Below are positions 48,931 through 59,349 of a DNA stretch of 64,000 bases, in pieces. A program made the position numbers and the translations under genes. Numbering within the stretch: position 1 is the first letter of the stretch; every line of letters begins with the position of its first letter. This DNA comes from Fistularia commersonii (lineage: Eukaryota; Chordata; Actinopteri; Syngnathiformes; Fistulariidae), in contig JBBMNZ010000016.1 of assembly GCA_037954325.1 (NCBI GenBank), positions 4,006,001 to 4,070,000 on the forward strand, given 5' to 3'. Under the pieces are notes generated by a model that had not been told where the DNA came from, did not search any database, and was given only the letters and a program-made list of their open reading frames with translations.

Positions 48931-51900
48931 GTAAGGCGCCAGTGTGAGGGATCATTCATTATATTTTATGCCGCCTTTTTGATTAAAGCAGTATTCAGTC
49001 CTTCTCAAGATTAAATTGTAATAGTGATCATCCCATTTAATGTAGACAGATTCAATTAAGTAACTTGTATTTGTAGGGTAACAGTTATATATTTCATGTT
49101 TGCATGTATTTCACAAAAGGGGTTTCACCTTCACAGCCTGATTAATAATTTATTTGCAGGCAATTTGAATCTTTAATCTCTTTTTCTTTAATTCCCATAT
49201 ATTCGTGAATGTGGTACAGCCCTGATTGTTCACTCACAAGAGGTAATTTTCAATAAAAAGAACTACTTCAATTTTCTGAAATTTATCTGGAACGTAAAAG
49301 CAAAACCTGGATTAACTTCTTGTGTGTCGTTCAGGAGGAGGAGGAGGAGGAGGAGGTTGTGCAGGAGGAGGAGCTGCAGGAGGAAGAACAGCAGGTCATT
49401 GAAACATGGACACGAAACCTCCAAGCCTGTACCTGCGACTGTGAGTCTGCCAGTTCCACCGCTCCTACAGTCTTTCCACAATCGTCTCTGCCGCAACCGT
49501 CACCTCAGGATCACCCACTGAACTGTATGCCAGGTGAGGTGTTTGACTGTCCAACTCACCTGCGGTGATCTTTCCAGTAAGACAAAGTCAAGGACAAACT
49601 ATCCTTCTCTGTGCGAAGCAGATCTGCCCTATGCTGGGTTGCTTTGCACAATAAAGCCTTTTCAAACGACAAAAAGCCCTGTCAAGTTTTGTTGATATGT
49701 GCACAAAGCACAGTAAGTGTCACCTCAGGCTAGCTTTTTTAAAATTAAATAGCAATAAATAATAATTGAATCTAATTTTTGCAGCTGAACTGCTCACAGA
49801 TTGTTGGGAGAATGTATTCTAAAATACATTTCATATTATCATTTATTCCTACACAATGTTTTGAGTGCATGAGTAATATTATGTACTTAAGAGTAGTTCA
49901 GAGTTGTCAGGATGTTTATTTGATGACTTTAAACAGAGAGAGGTTAACTACCGTTCAATTTATCATGTTAAGTCATAAATAAAGCTGGGAATGTAGTCTC
50001 TACCTAAGTACAGCGCAGCACACACTCTGAAGAGAAGGGCATATATCTTTTGTTTTACTACAGGAATTGTGGCAGCAATTTCATTATGCTACCAGTTTAA
50101 TGTTCTTACAAATATGGATGAAAATAGGTATTCTTCTCTGTTGGTTGAAGTTTTCTGGCCAAACTATAAATTGTTCTCCCCAGTCAAAATAGTAGGCCTC
50201 TAGATCTCTCAGTACCAATTAGTTTTTACTTAAAATCGATGATAGATGTTGGTGAGGCGTATACAAAACAGAGCAAATGTCAATGGAAACAACTTTTTTT
50301 TTTCCTGAAATGTAATTATATCTTTCATTAAAACCAAAGCACACATTAATTATACTGTAGAGCCGACAAATCATTAACCTTTCATAACTTACATTTTAAT
50401 GATTGATTCAGATTTATGTTCATACCTATGGATGTGATTTAATGGACTGTCCAAAGTCTCGAACCGGAATCACCGAGTAACAAGATAGCAGTGATGACAG
50501 AGTGTTCAGGACAAGAGATATTCACAAAGAAATTCGGGAATAAGCGAGAAGGGGTGTATTCCTTTGTCTTGCAATTGCTTTGTGGCACATGGACAGATAT
50601 AGTAAAAGCTTTTTTGAATAAATGCTGTAGATTTGGGTCAAATCTTTCAGCTTTGCAGGGATTTTAAAAAACATGCAAATTCATCAAATTGTGGAATTAA
50701 GGACTTGCTTTGAAAAACAAAAAGTCTTTAGTGTAACTCTCCAGAAGTTAGGTGTATGTGTATGTTCAGTTGGAAATCTTCTTTTTATACATGCATTACT
50801 TGTGAACTTCATTGCTGTGCACTATATCCATCAATTGAAACAGGATGCTGGTGCTTTGCAAACATTATTGGTTGTCGGATACAACATACGAAGAAGTACA
50901 TTTGTAATTCAACACATAAAATAAAAATCAAAGGACAAATATTTTAGTGATTATTAGGCTGTTATCAAGGTCGTATCTAGTTTACTTAAATAATGAAAAC
51001 TGAAAAAATTACTACTGTGTCATGGATTGATTTTGATTTTATTTCTTTGTCGATGTCTGACTCGGTCATTTGAAATAACCAAGTTAAATATTTTAAATGT
51101 TTTTTTTAATTCCTGTAAATGAAATAAAAAAAAAAAATCACTGTTTTTATTCTTTATAAAAAAAGGATGATAATATGCACTATTAGGGTACATATTTTGA
51201 GATTTGCAATTGCAAGCGAGCTATCTTTATTTTCTTTTTATGTTCCTGGAAAACTCACAGAAAGACCTCCAGATGAAATTAGAAAAGTGACTGTAAAAGG
51301 CTTTGTCCTTGAATTGCCCTCGCCCAGCTTTGGCTGTGCTCCACATGGTGCAGTGCTGCAACATCCCCGCCCACAGATATGTTAGGATGTTTTTATTAAT
51401 GTCTAAACTTGAAAAATGGCAAGAGGTTGCACCATAGCTTGGGATCGACAAATTGGTCACTGCAGGAAGGATGCCTGAGATGGCATACAGCAAATGCTAT
51501 TCAGGTAATCCCATTACCTGTGCAAGAATGTGTCGAGTAGATTACGGGGACCAAAATAAGGTTTGCCCTTCATCTGCCAGGTAAAGAAGCGCTCATCAGA
51601 AGATGCCCGTTTCATATTCCTCTTGCCGTGCAAACACTTGAAATGTATCAATGTGAAAAACCAAACTCGAGCAATGTTTTTAATTGTTTATATCAAGCCA
51701 CATCCGCTCGGTCCGTCGGTGGGATCGTTCTTTTTGTTCTGCAGAGTAAAGTTCTGTTGTACCAGTAATCCATGTGTCCGTCCTCCCCAGAGTGCCCTTA
51801 CCACAGAGCCCTGGGATTTGAATCTGGATCTGTTTCATCTGACCAGATCAGCTGCTCCAATCAGGAGCAATACACTGGCTGGTATATCTCCTGGATCCCC

Positions 51901-54900
51901 AACAAAGCTCGCCTCAACAACCAAGGGTTTGGGTAAGTTGTCTCTCCGCTATCTTCATTTTATAATCATTTGCACTTCCAAAAAATTGCATTATATTTTC
52001 CATTCTTGTTAGTTGCGCATGGCTCTCCAAATTTAACGACCAGTACCAGTGGATTCAGATCGACCTGAAGGAAGTTGGCGTGGTGTCTGGCATCTTGACC
52101 CAGGGCCGATGCGACGCGGATGAGTGGATTACGAAATACAGCATTCAATACCGAACAGTGGAAACCCTCAACTGGATCTATTACAAAGACCAGACGGGAA
52201 ACAACAGGGTAAGTATTGAGTGTGAATCAATGGCCATACAAATTCAAACTTGCATTAGTTTTCATATTTACTCAAGAATTCAGACATCATCCAGAATGAT
52301 TAACAGCTGTAGACAAAATACTAGGTTTGTATATACAATTATGTTTATGCACTGAAAACCAAATGTAATACATGCATAATGGACTTTAGCTTTAAATGAG
52401 CTCTGACTTGGTTTTAATATTCAGGTAGTTTGTCTGAAATTAGCTGGGCTTAAGTTAGTTATAAATTTGACCGAGAGTGAACAAAGAACATGAGACTTTA
52501 TTTTTCTCACAGCGTGCAACAGGGTGCAGGAGGTAAACACTGAAAGCTCTCTGAAGTTGAAACTTGCAATGCTACTTCTGTTTGAAAGTACAGCCATGTT
52601 ACTCGATTAAAATCTCAAGTTACACCGCAGATGTTCAAAATTAAATCCGCCTTCATTTTCCACTCTGAGGGAAATACAAGGACATGTTAAAGTTACTTTA
52701 AGTTATGGTTTGTTATTGATATGTGGCTTTGAGAAGCGCCAAAGTGAATAATTAATAAGCACATTTTCTTGTAATAACAAGACCCTGATACTTAAATCAA
52801 AACATCTTGAACCTATATACATGTGAAATTGTATTTTGTATATTTCCATTTTGATCATAATTTAATTTCAATTTTATGATTCTGTTATAATGGCATTATA
52901 TATTGCATTATCACAAACTCATATTGGTCCGAGGGCCACATACGGCCTAATTTGATGTCGAGGGGGCCGGACCAAATCATTACCTAGAAATAACACTAAG
53001 TCCAAATTTGTATTTTTGTAAATTTGTAAAGGAGGTAAAGAGGTAAATTATAAAAATCTTTATATATAATGAACTGTTCCTCTAAAAAAAATACATGATG
53101 GATTAATATTAAAAATGATCATTAAAAAAGAATTGATGAAATTACACCCTAAAAATACTGTTGAGATAAAAGAAAATCTTGTTACTGTGGGAAAAATTTG
53201 CCTTTAGAATTTATCAGAAAATTTATTGGTAGCATGTTTAAGACATGGTATAATGCTTACAAGGCTAATGGTGGCTACTCTGGTTATTGAATCAATCCTG
53301 TTAATTTTGCCTGTTTTTTCACTATAGATTTTGTGTTTTTTTTTTTAATAGAAATAAGAAAAGATTGTTTTAACAATGTCATGAGATGGTTTTTCATCAA
53401 AAATCATCTTTCAAAAAATACATTTTTTTGAAACCCACTGTATATGTCACGGGACGGACTCGGGCAGGGAACCACACCACAAGGGCTGAAATCAGGTCGG
53501 AACTTTTTATTTAGGCAGGGCAAGACGAGGGGGACATGGTGGGCCGAGCAACAGGGTTAGGTCAAGGGTCACTCACCAGGCAGGGCCACAAGGCAGAGTC
53601 ACAGGAAGGGTCCCACAATTCTCCGGCCCTGGAACCTCCTGTCACTTCTTCCTCCTCTCGACCTCCTCTCGAGCCCTCTCGAATTCCCCGGCCCCGGCCA
53701 GAGCGCTGCTCTTTATGGAGCTGGGTGATTAGCGGCAGCTGGCCGCTGCTTCAGCTGGCGCTGATTCTCAATTGGACCCAGCCGTGTCTCCTCTCGGCTG
53801 CCGAGAGGAGATCCTGACAGTATAAAACCCCCAGATGCATGTGAGAAAAAAAGCTGCCTTAACAGAAAGATTTGATTTTAGGCAGGGCGCCACAAAATAT
53901 TGTTTCAAGGGCCGCAATTGGCCCGCGGGCCCCATAAAAGATGGATGAATTTCAATTACAGCGCACATCTTCGCTCCTGTGTTGCCTGTCTGAGGCCTCA
54001 CTGAAGAGAATAAATGCACTAGGATTTCCCAGAGAATCACGAATGTTCAAATTGCGATTTGGGCAGAACTAAAAGTGGAAGACAGTGTTCCATTTGGGAA
54101 GTTGCGGGACGGACAAGTCCCATGCAGCATGAGAGAGCTGGGTCTTAACTCCTGACATATTGACCTTTCTTGGCACAAAGCAACACCTGCCCAAACAACA
54201 GAGATGAGACTCTAGTTGTAGTTTGAAAGCACAAGGAGGAAAGGCAATACATAAATACAAATAAAAAATAAATAATAAAAATACAAAAAAATTAAACAGG
54301 TTTGAAAAATAAATAAATAGATACAATCGCACACTGAAACCATAATGCTGAGGGCTTTCTTTGAGATATAATATGATATGGGCTATTTTACATGGGAACA
54401 CAGGTTGGCTATCTTAGTAGGAATAAAAACTAATAAAACCATCCCAACCTGCAGAATAACTCCACATTATCATTACTATCCTTCTGTTAGGTACCCTGAC
54501 CTGTTGGAAACAGATTCAGACTGAGAAAAGAGCTCTGAGGGCAGAAAACATCACCATTGAAAAAACATAAAATCAGAGGAATTGTGAAATTGTCAAGCCT
54601 CCAAAACGGTTCACTGTATTTAATGAAAACAAAAGGCAGCAACAATCCAGAAATGTATCAAACCATTATTTATTTTAGCTTATATGTCAAGTGTTTATAT
54701 GAAATAATTAGTTATACAGTAAATGTTATAATAATAGTGTCATAAAAAGTAAATTCAAATGTAACCTACTATGATTATACTCAATATTAAGTTTATGTTT
54801 TTATAATACGTTTCTTTCAGTTTCTCAGGGTCACATTAGTCATTTGCGCGAGTGCACATTTATATTTTCATAATTCTCTCTAAAGTGCCTCATAAGAATT

Positions 54901-56173
54901 CATTGCGAACACGGAAAAAATTCGCTGCTTTGCATGCAACAAGAAGACAGGGAGACTTTTGTATGCGGATGCACACAGATGACTAACCTGATGGATTAAG
55001 AGAACATATTCATGGACAGTGCCTGAAGAGTTGCATCTGCTCAGGGGAGAGGAGTTGAATCTGTGATGTCTGGCTGTCCTGGCTGAGTGGCCTGAGAGTT
55101 AATACAAATTTATATTTCCTCTTGTATATTCTATCTATATCAAATGGTAAAAATAACAATTTCCTTATCACTACACGTCAATTAATGTTATAATTTTGCT
55201 GCAAAACTACTAAAACTGTTACCAAAACCCCCAATTACAATGCCTGTCGATGTAAATATAGAACTATATTTTTGTTAATAAACCATGCACTTAACATATA
55301 CCAACAAGCTTTCATGATCGCTTTTCATAGTGTAATTGTAATGTTATTAATGTTATTGAATTATTAAAAGTGCCTGGGAAGAAGTAAGTTCTGAGCTGAT
55401 TGACTGAACAGTTTGGAAAAGCGGTAAAATGTGAAAAATAAGTACAAAAATAAATTTCACTTATATCCCTGCCAATGTATGTGTGTGTGTGTGTGTGTGT
55501 GTTCATATTTAATGGCAGTTAGGTCGGATGATACGAACATCATTCTTGGAATTGAAAGTTCCGGGTCTGACACCTGAGCTCCTGTCAAAGCCCATCAATG
55601 TGTTCTTGAGCAAGACAGTGATATATACACTGTACTATATATATTGGGCATATATAGTTATATCTATAGATATATATACACAAACACACACATATATATG
55701 TACTGTAGACATCGATATGCACACACACATTTCTATCCATATATATATCATATATATGTGATAGACTTACATAATCAACAACAAATCAACAAATTATAAA
55801 ATAAAGATTACATTTTGTTGTTAATCAATCATCAGTCATTTGTCTGGTACTTAATGGACTGTCTACAGTGATGTTACCCTATGAAATAGATTGCTAGAAG
55901 CGTATTATCATAAAAATGTCCTAATCGTCTCTAATGATCTCTACATATCATACCGCTTTTAGCCATGTTTCTCTTTCATACTTTTTTTTTAATAATGCTG
56001 CTTACTTTTCGTCACCTCAGGTCTTCTACGGGAACTCGGATCGCTCGTCCACAGTGCAGAACCTGCTGCGCCCGCCCATCGTGGCCCGTTACATCCGCCT
56101 GCTGCCTCTGGGATGGCACACCCGCATCGCCATGCGAATGGAGCTGCTGATGTGCATGAACAAGTGCACGTGA
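48864..56173 (+). CDS. rs1: Retinoschisin, gene-level entry
   Basis: Six exons (48864-48930, 49220-49242, 49335-49533, 51791-51932, 52013-52208, 56021-56173) join to 259 residues; human RS1 has 224. Exons 4, 5 and 6 have exactly the human lengths (142, 196, 153 nt). A signal peptide (hydrophobic VLVLLLLFQALIV, residues about 14-26) is followed by an acidic Glu/Gln tract, the Rs1 Cys cluster CTCDC (62, 64, 66), and a discoidin (F5/8C) domain from C98 to the end. Cysteines equivalent to human C59-C223, C63-C219 and C110-C142 are present (C94-C258, C98-C254, C145-C177). Known role: a secreted photoreceptor and bipolar-cell protein that forms paired octamer rings and keeps retinal layers together. 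The extra length lies wholly in exon 3. Confidence 0.95.
49220..49242 (+). CDS. rs1: rs1 exon 2 (23-nt microexon)
   Basis: A 23-nt exon lies between GGTACAG and GTAATT. It encodes ALIVHSQE with the split Ala codon and closes the signal peptide. It converts phase 1 to phase 0, which the human 26-nt exon 2 also does. Without it exon 1 and exon 3 are out of frame. No other AG-to-GT piece in the intron was found that gives the right phase. Confidence 0.8.
49335..49533 (+). CDS. rs1: rs1 exon 3 (acidic tract and Cys cluster)
   Basis: 199 nt against 106 in human. It encodes seven Glu from a GAG repeat, then VVQEEELQEEEQQVIETW, TRNLQACTCDCES, a Ser/Pro/Thr-rich linker and HPLNCMP. The CTCDC and NCMP-E-CPYH blocks align with human CKCDC and DCIPECPYH. 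The GTGAGG donor is in phase 1, as in human. Confidence 0.88.
49534..51790 (+). other. rs1 intron 3
   Basis: 2.26-kb AT-rich intron, containing the candidate intronic poly(A) signal at 49650. No repeat family or other gene recognised. Confidence 0.8.
49650..49655 (+). terminator. Candidate intronic poly(A) signal in rs1
   Basis: A canonical AATAAA lies 117 bp past the exon 3 donor and is followed within about 40 bp by 'GTCAAGTTTTGTTGATATGTG', a GT-rich downstream element. Read-through of exon 3 adds GEVFDCPTHLR and stops at 49566. This could end a short transcript; its use is inference. Confidence 0.4.
51791..51932 (+). CDS. rs1: rs1 exon 4 (start of discoidin domain)
   Basis: 142 nt encoding ECPYHRALGFESGSVSSDQI, SCSNQEQYTGWYISW and IPNKARLNNQGF. 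CTCCCCAG acceptor, GTAAGT donor. Includes C98 and C118 (human C63, C83). Confidence 0.96.
52013..52208 (+). CDS. rs1: rs1 exon 5 (discoidin core)
   Basis: 196 nt encoding CAWLSKFNDQYQWIQIDLKE, VGVVSGILTQGRCDADEWIT and KYSIQYRTVETLNWIYYKDQ. TTGTTAG acceptor, GTAAGT donor, phase 2 to 0. Confidence 0.96.
52915..53940. mobile_element. hAT-like repeat split by a solo LTR (tentative)
   Basis: The left part carries 'GGGCCACATACGGCCTAATTTGATG' and 'GGGGGCCGGACCAAATCATTACC'. The right part carries 'CAAGGGCCGCAATTGGCCCGCGGGCC'. Such 'GGGCCACATGCGGCC / GGCCCGCGGGCC' ends are typical of fish non-autonomous hAT repeats. Ends are not precisely defined and no target duplication was identified. Confidence 0.5.
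53445..53819. mobile_element. Solo LTR with 5-bp target duplication
   Basis: A 375-bp GC-rich block begins TGTCACGGGACGG and ends ATCCTGACA, with TG...CA termini. It is flanked by a perfect GTATA duplication (53440-53444 and 53820-53824). No internal retroelement sequence remains, so it is a recombined LTR. Near the right end a perfect 10-bp hairpin (CTCCTCTCGG, CTG loop, CCGAGAGGAG) lies at 53789-53811. Base composition contrasts sharply with the AT-rich intron. The orientation and LTR family are not determined. Confidence 0.8.
55480..55502. repeat. (TG)n microsatellite
   Basis: About eleven perfect TG units in rs1 intron 5. Confidence 0.9.
55516..55620 (+). repeat. SINE-like fragment
   Basis: Contains 'TCCGGGTCTGACACCTGAGCTCCTG' and TGTTCTTGAGCAAGACAGTG, sharing the 'TTGAGCAAGACA' core with the fragment at about 39480-39630. 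3' part replaced by AT-rich simple sequence. Confidence 0.5.
56021..56173 (+). CDS. rs1: rs1 exon 6 (end of discoidin domain, stop)
   Basis: 153 nt encoding VFYGNSDRSSTVQNLLRPPI, VARYIRLLPLGWHTRIAMRM and ELLMCMNKCT, then TGA. The final MCMNKC matches the human CVSKC pair that links subunits. Higher GC than its surroundings, as expected for a constrained exon. A poly(A) signal AATAAA at 57343-57348 would give a 3' UTR of about 1.2 kb. Confidence 0.96.
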   Translation, partial: VFYGNSDRSSTVQNLLRPPIVARYIRLLPLGWHTRIAMRMELLMCMNKCT

Positions 56174-57342
56174 AGGAAAAACCGAGCCCGTTTAATCTGC
56201 CCTTACCCGCCTGGGGTGTGACAGAATTCTCTAGCAGGGTTCCAGGTCCTCAAGATCCATCGTGCTACTTTGTAATGACTTTACAGAAAACTAAGTGTGT
56301 GCATGATGATGTGTTTTGATGTATCTTTAAGAAGGTCCTTAAATTTCCCTTTTTTTTTTGAATATTTAAATTAGTTTGTCTGTCTGGGATATTAAGACCT
56401 GACATTTCCTCAGGGGTCCTCCGAGGGTTTTTCAGCAAAATTAGGACTTGTTTAATATCACGTTATCCTTCAAAAATGCGCTTTTGAAGGCTTTCGGACA
56501 CAGTAAGTGTGACACGCCAATAACAATTTGATATAAGTCAGCAGGAATATACTGTAGCTGTCTTACGTTTTTAGGCACTTTGTTCCTGATAATCTCATTC
56601 AATTTTTGTTTTTGTTTATTTTTTCACTTACAGAATTTCCTAGTAATTTTCGTGTTGTGAAATCTTGCAGTCATTCAAGTGGTTTCTCTGTGATTTTAAA
56701 TGAGATTTAGTTTATTGTTTTTCAGTTTCCTTTTTCCAATAATTTTTCATGTGATTCTAGCTCAGTTTTGCCTGACAGGCATTTCTAGATTCTAAATTCT
56801 TGGGAACTACTTGCCAATGTCCACAAACATTGTGTTTTCTGCCTAATTTGTTTGTTTTAAACATTATCAGGCTAACCACTGTTTTGTAGATGGTTTCTTG
56901 CAAATTCTAAAGACGTGTTGTTGTCAGTAACTGGGTCATTTACTCAAATCTATAAAAGAGAGTGAGTGCAATGCAAAATGCATTTCAATGTCCTTCAAAA
57001 CAATTCTACAAGAAATGATTGAGTGTGCAAAAGAGGCTGTTTAAAAGTTAATTTGCAGACCGGCTGACAAATGCACAGAAGAACAAGATCAAAACTATTG
57101 CCAGAAAACTGTCTTTCCATCAAAATTGTGTTGTCTTTAATTAAAATCACAGGAGTCAGAAAATACAGAAAAAAAGATTTGGCAAGCTGATGGTCAAATC
57201 AGATGAATTGGTTTTATTTAATATTTACTGTTACATATGTAAACATGAATATTCTGAAAACTGTTGAGCATTCATTTGTTGGTTTATGTTCTTATGCTGG
57301 AAAAGCAGATAAACACTGACTATGCTACTAATTTGTGTCTGT

Positions 57343-57348
57343 AATAAA
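57343..57348 (+). terminator. Candidate rs1 poly(A) signal
   Basis: AATAAA about 1.17 kb downstream of the rs1 stop, in the convergent region with cdkl5. First strong plus-strand signal noticed after the stop. Confidence 0.5.
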
Positions 57349-57929
57349 AGCACAAACTTAATACTCGATTTCATTTAAACTGGTGATAGATGTCTGTTAT
57401 AAACTTTACCAAACAAGCAGTCACATATCAGTATTAATATAATACAAGGTGTTCCTTCAGCCCAACAATACTCAGAATGGAGAACCATTTTGTGTCGAGT
57501 ACAAGTGCGCCCAGTCCTTACAGATACATGACACACAATACGATACAGTGGTGTTTGGACCCGGTGTTTTCTGCGATCCAAGTCAGTCTTCACACACTGC
57601 ACACAATGAATGTGAGAGCAGGAGGAATTTACAGAGTCATAGCAATATTGCTGAGTCACACTTTCAAACCAAAGTGCAACATTAAAAATTTTCCGTCCTG
57701 TCGACTGGATCCCGGACAGAAAACAACTTCAGAGAGCAGCTCCTGCCTGTGCAGTGTTTCCATGTCCAGATTTCCTCAAAGTGGATCCAAAGTGGTTTGA
57801 CATATAAGAGTATTTATGAAGTACACTATGTTCTTCTGAGAGTAAAAAAAAAACAACGGTTTTTTTAGCCTAATAGTCAACAAACTATTAGGAAAAAAAA
57901 AATCTAATTAAGTAGTGTACATTTACATA

Positions 57930-57965
57930 CAAATATACTGAAACCACTTGGGTTCAGTATATTTG
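57930..57965. repeat. Hairpin in rs1-cdkl5 convergent region
   Basis: CAAATATACTGAA(A)CC at 57930-57945 pairs with GGTTCAGTATATTTG at 57951-57965, with one bulged A and a short loop. Confidence 0.6.
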
Positions 57966-58671
57966 AGAGCGCTTAATAATACTTGTGGATATAGAAAGAG
58001 TGATTTTCATTATTACAAATAACAGCTTTGTAAAATGTATGCCTACATGATTCGTTATTAAGGTTCCCTTCTGGTGTATTATGACTGTATTGCTGCAATT
58101 TTGTTCATTTTATATATGTTTATAATATTCATAAAAATTATAGTTAGCATTAAAAGTCAGTGCCTTAATGTTGGAACGCTATAGTCTCTTTCAAAAATAT
58201 TTGAATGCAGTGCTTCATTTGATTCTATAGAGGGCGACGTAGGTTAATTTTGTCTTTTTGTGACACTACGGAGACTAAAATGGCTGCATCTCAAAAAGAC
58301 AAAAAATCCCAAGTACCTTTAAAACAATGACAACATTTAAATGTAAGCATTATAGATTGTCATTACCAACTCATATGATTTGCTCTGCAGTGAAATTTGG
58401 AAGAATAATTGTTCAGATATGAGTCACACAACGACAGGATTTCATGGAAGTGGAATGTCGATCCTATATGAGATGAAGACAATGTTACTTACATTACTTC
58501 ACCGATCTATGATGACACCTGATAGAACTCGATCTGTCTAAAATCCTTGAAACCATCTAAAATGTTTGAGATGGTCTTAAGGAAAATGTACTGCTTAAAA
58601 TTTACTATATTTCTACATTGAATAGAAACAAAAATACTTACACTTAAAATCTGCACATTATCGAAACATTA

Positions 58672-58742
58672 TGTGTGTGTATCTATGTATATATATATAT
58701 ATATATGTGTATGTATATATATACACATACACACATAGATAT
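58672..58742. repeat. AT/TG-rich palindromic simple repeat
   Basis: A TG/TA alternating stretch with partial mirror and inverted symmetry, including TGTGTATGTATATATATACA followed by CATACACACATAGATATA. Prone to cruciform or slippage. Confidence 0.7.
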
Positions 58743-58989
58743 AATTTGTAATATTTACCATATAATACAAATCATAGTCTGAATTACAGAAATAGTAATA
58801 TAAATTCTATCAAACATGGATGATTAAAAAAAACATTAAGACACAGAAAGGCTTTTGGCCTGTTTGCAAGCAAAACTGAAGGTTTGGTTTAAGTGTGGTC
58901 GTTTCCGTGAGTACGTATGTTTGCAACGAGGGACAGGTGATGCAACAAGTGAGAGAGAGAGAGCTGAGTCTAAAGCGACAGACTTCAAA

Positions 58990-59349
58990 TCACAGAGCAG
59001 TCTCTTTTAGGTCATTTAAGTTTGGCATCCGGGACCTGGAGGGACGTCCAAAACTGTGGCCGTTTTGGTTCCCTTTGATGCTCATTTGCTCGGGGTAGGG
59101 GTTGCCCTCGGGGCGCCCCAGGGCCGACGCGTGCCAACCGGAATCGAGTTGCCCCGGCAGCGGGTAGGCTGTTTGTCTGCTCTTCAGCTGGGGTGTACTG
59201 ACCCCTGAGTGACTCCGACTTTCGGTGAAACCCCCCTGAGCCGCAGCTGGAGTCGGCAGCGGCTGGTAGCGCATATCGGAGGCCGGGGTCTGGTTGGAGG
59301 ACGAGGATGACAGGTGCAGCAGCTTGCGCAGCGACTTGAGGGGCTGGCT
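58990..59349 (-). CDS. cdkl5: cdkl5 terminal exon
   Basis: 360 nt encoding SQPLKSLRKLLHLSSSSSNQ, a variable Pro/Ala/Gln section, PLPGQLDSGWHAS and SRMPNLNDLKETAL, then TGA. Acceptor CATATTTCAG with a good pyrimidine tract. Strong match to the mammalian C-terminus. Confidence 0.93.
   Translation of the reverse strand, partial: SQPLKSLRKLLHLSSSSSNQTPASDMRYQPLPTPAAAQGGFTESRSHSGVSTPQLKSRQTAYPLPGQLDSGWHASALGRPEGNPYPEQMSIKGNQNGHSFGRPSRSRMPNLNDLKETAL

Larger units (their letters stand above)
52209..56020 (+). other. rs1 intron 5
   Basis: 3.8-kb intron with a hAT-like repeat (about 52915-53940) interrupted by a solo LTR (53445-53819), a (TG)n run (55480-55502) and a SINE-like piece (about 55516-55620). 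Nothing else recognised. Confidence 0.8.
56174..58989. other. Convergent intergenic region rs1-cdkl5
   Basis: 2.8 kb between the two stop codons, holding both 3' UTRs. Hairpins lie at 57869-57892 (9-bp arms with T-rich and A-rich flanks that extend the pairing) and 57930-57965 (about 15 pairs, one bulge). An AT/TG-rich palindromic repeat is at 58672-58742. No gene seen; short ORFs near 57449-57800 look spurious. Confidence 0.65.

Noticed and set aside
53536..53817. 93-codon Pro/Ser-rich ORF
   Set aside because: Falls entirely inside the GC-rich solo LTR. Open frame reflects base composition.
57449..57800. Overlapping 78- and 107-codon ORFs between rs1 and cdkl5
   Set aside because: Lie just after the rs1 poly(A) signal, no domain, and no partner exons.
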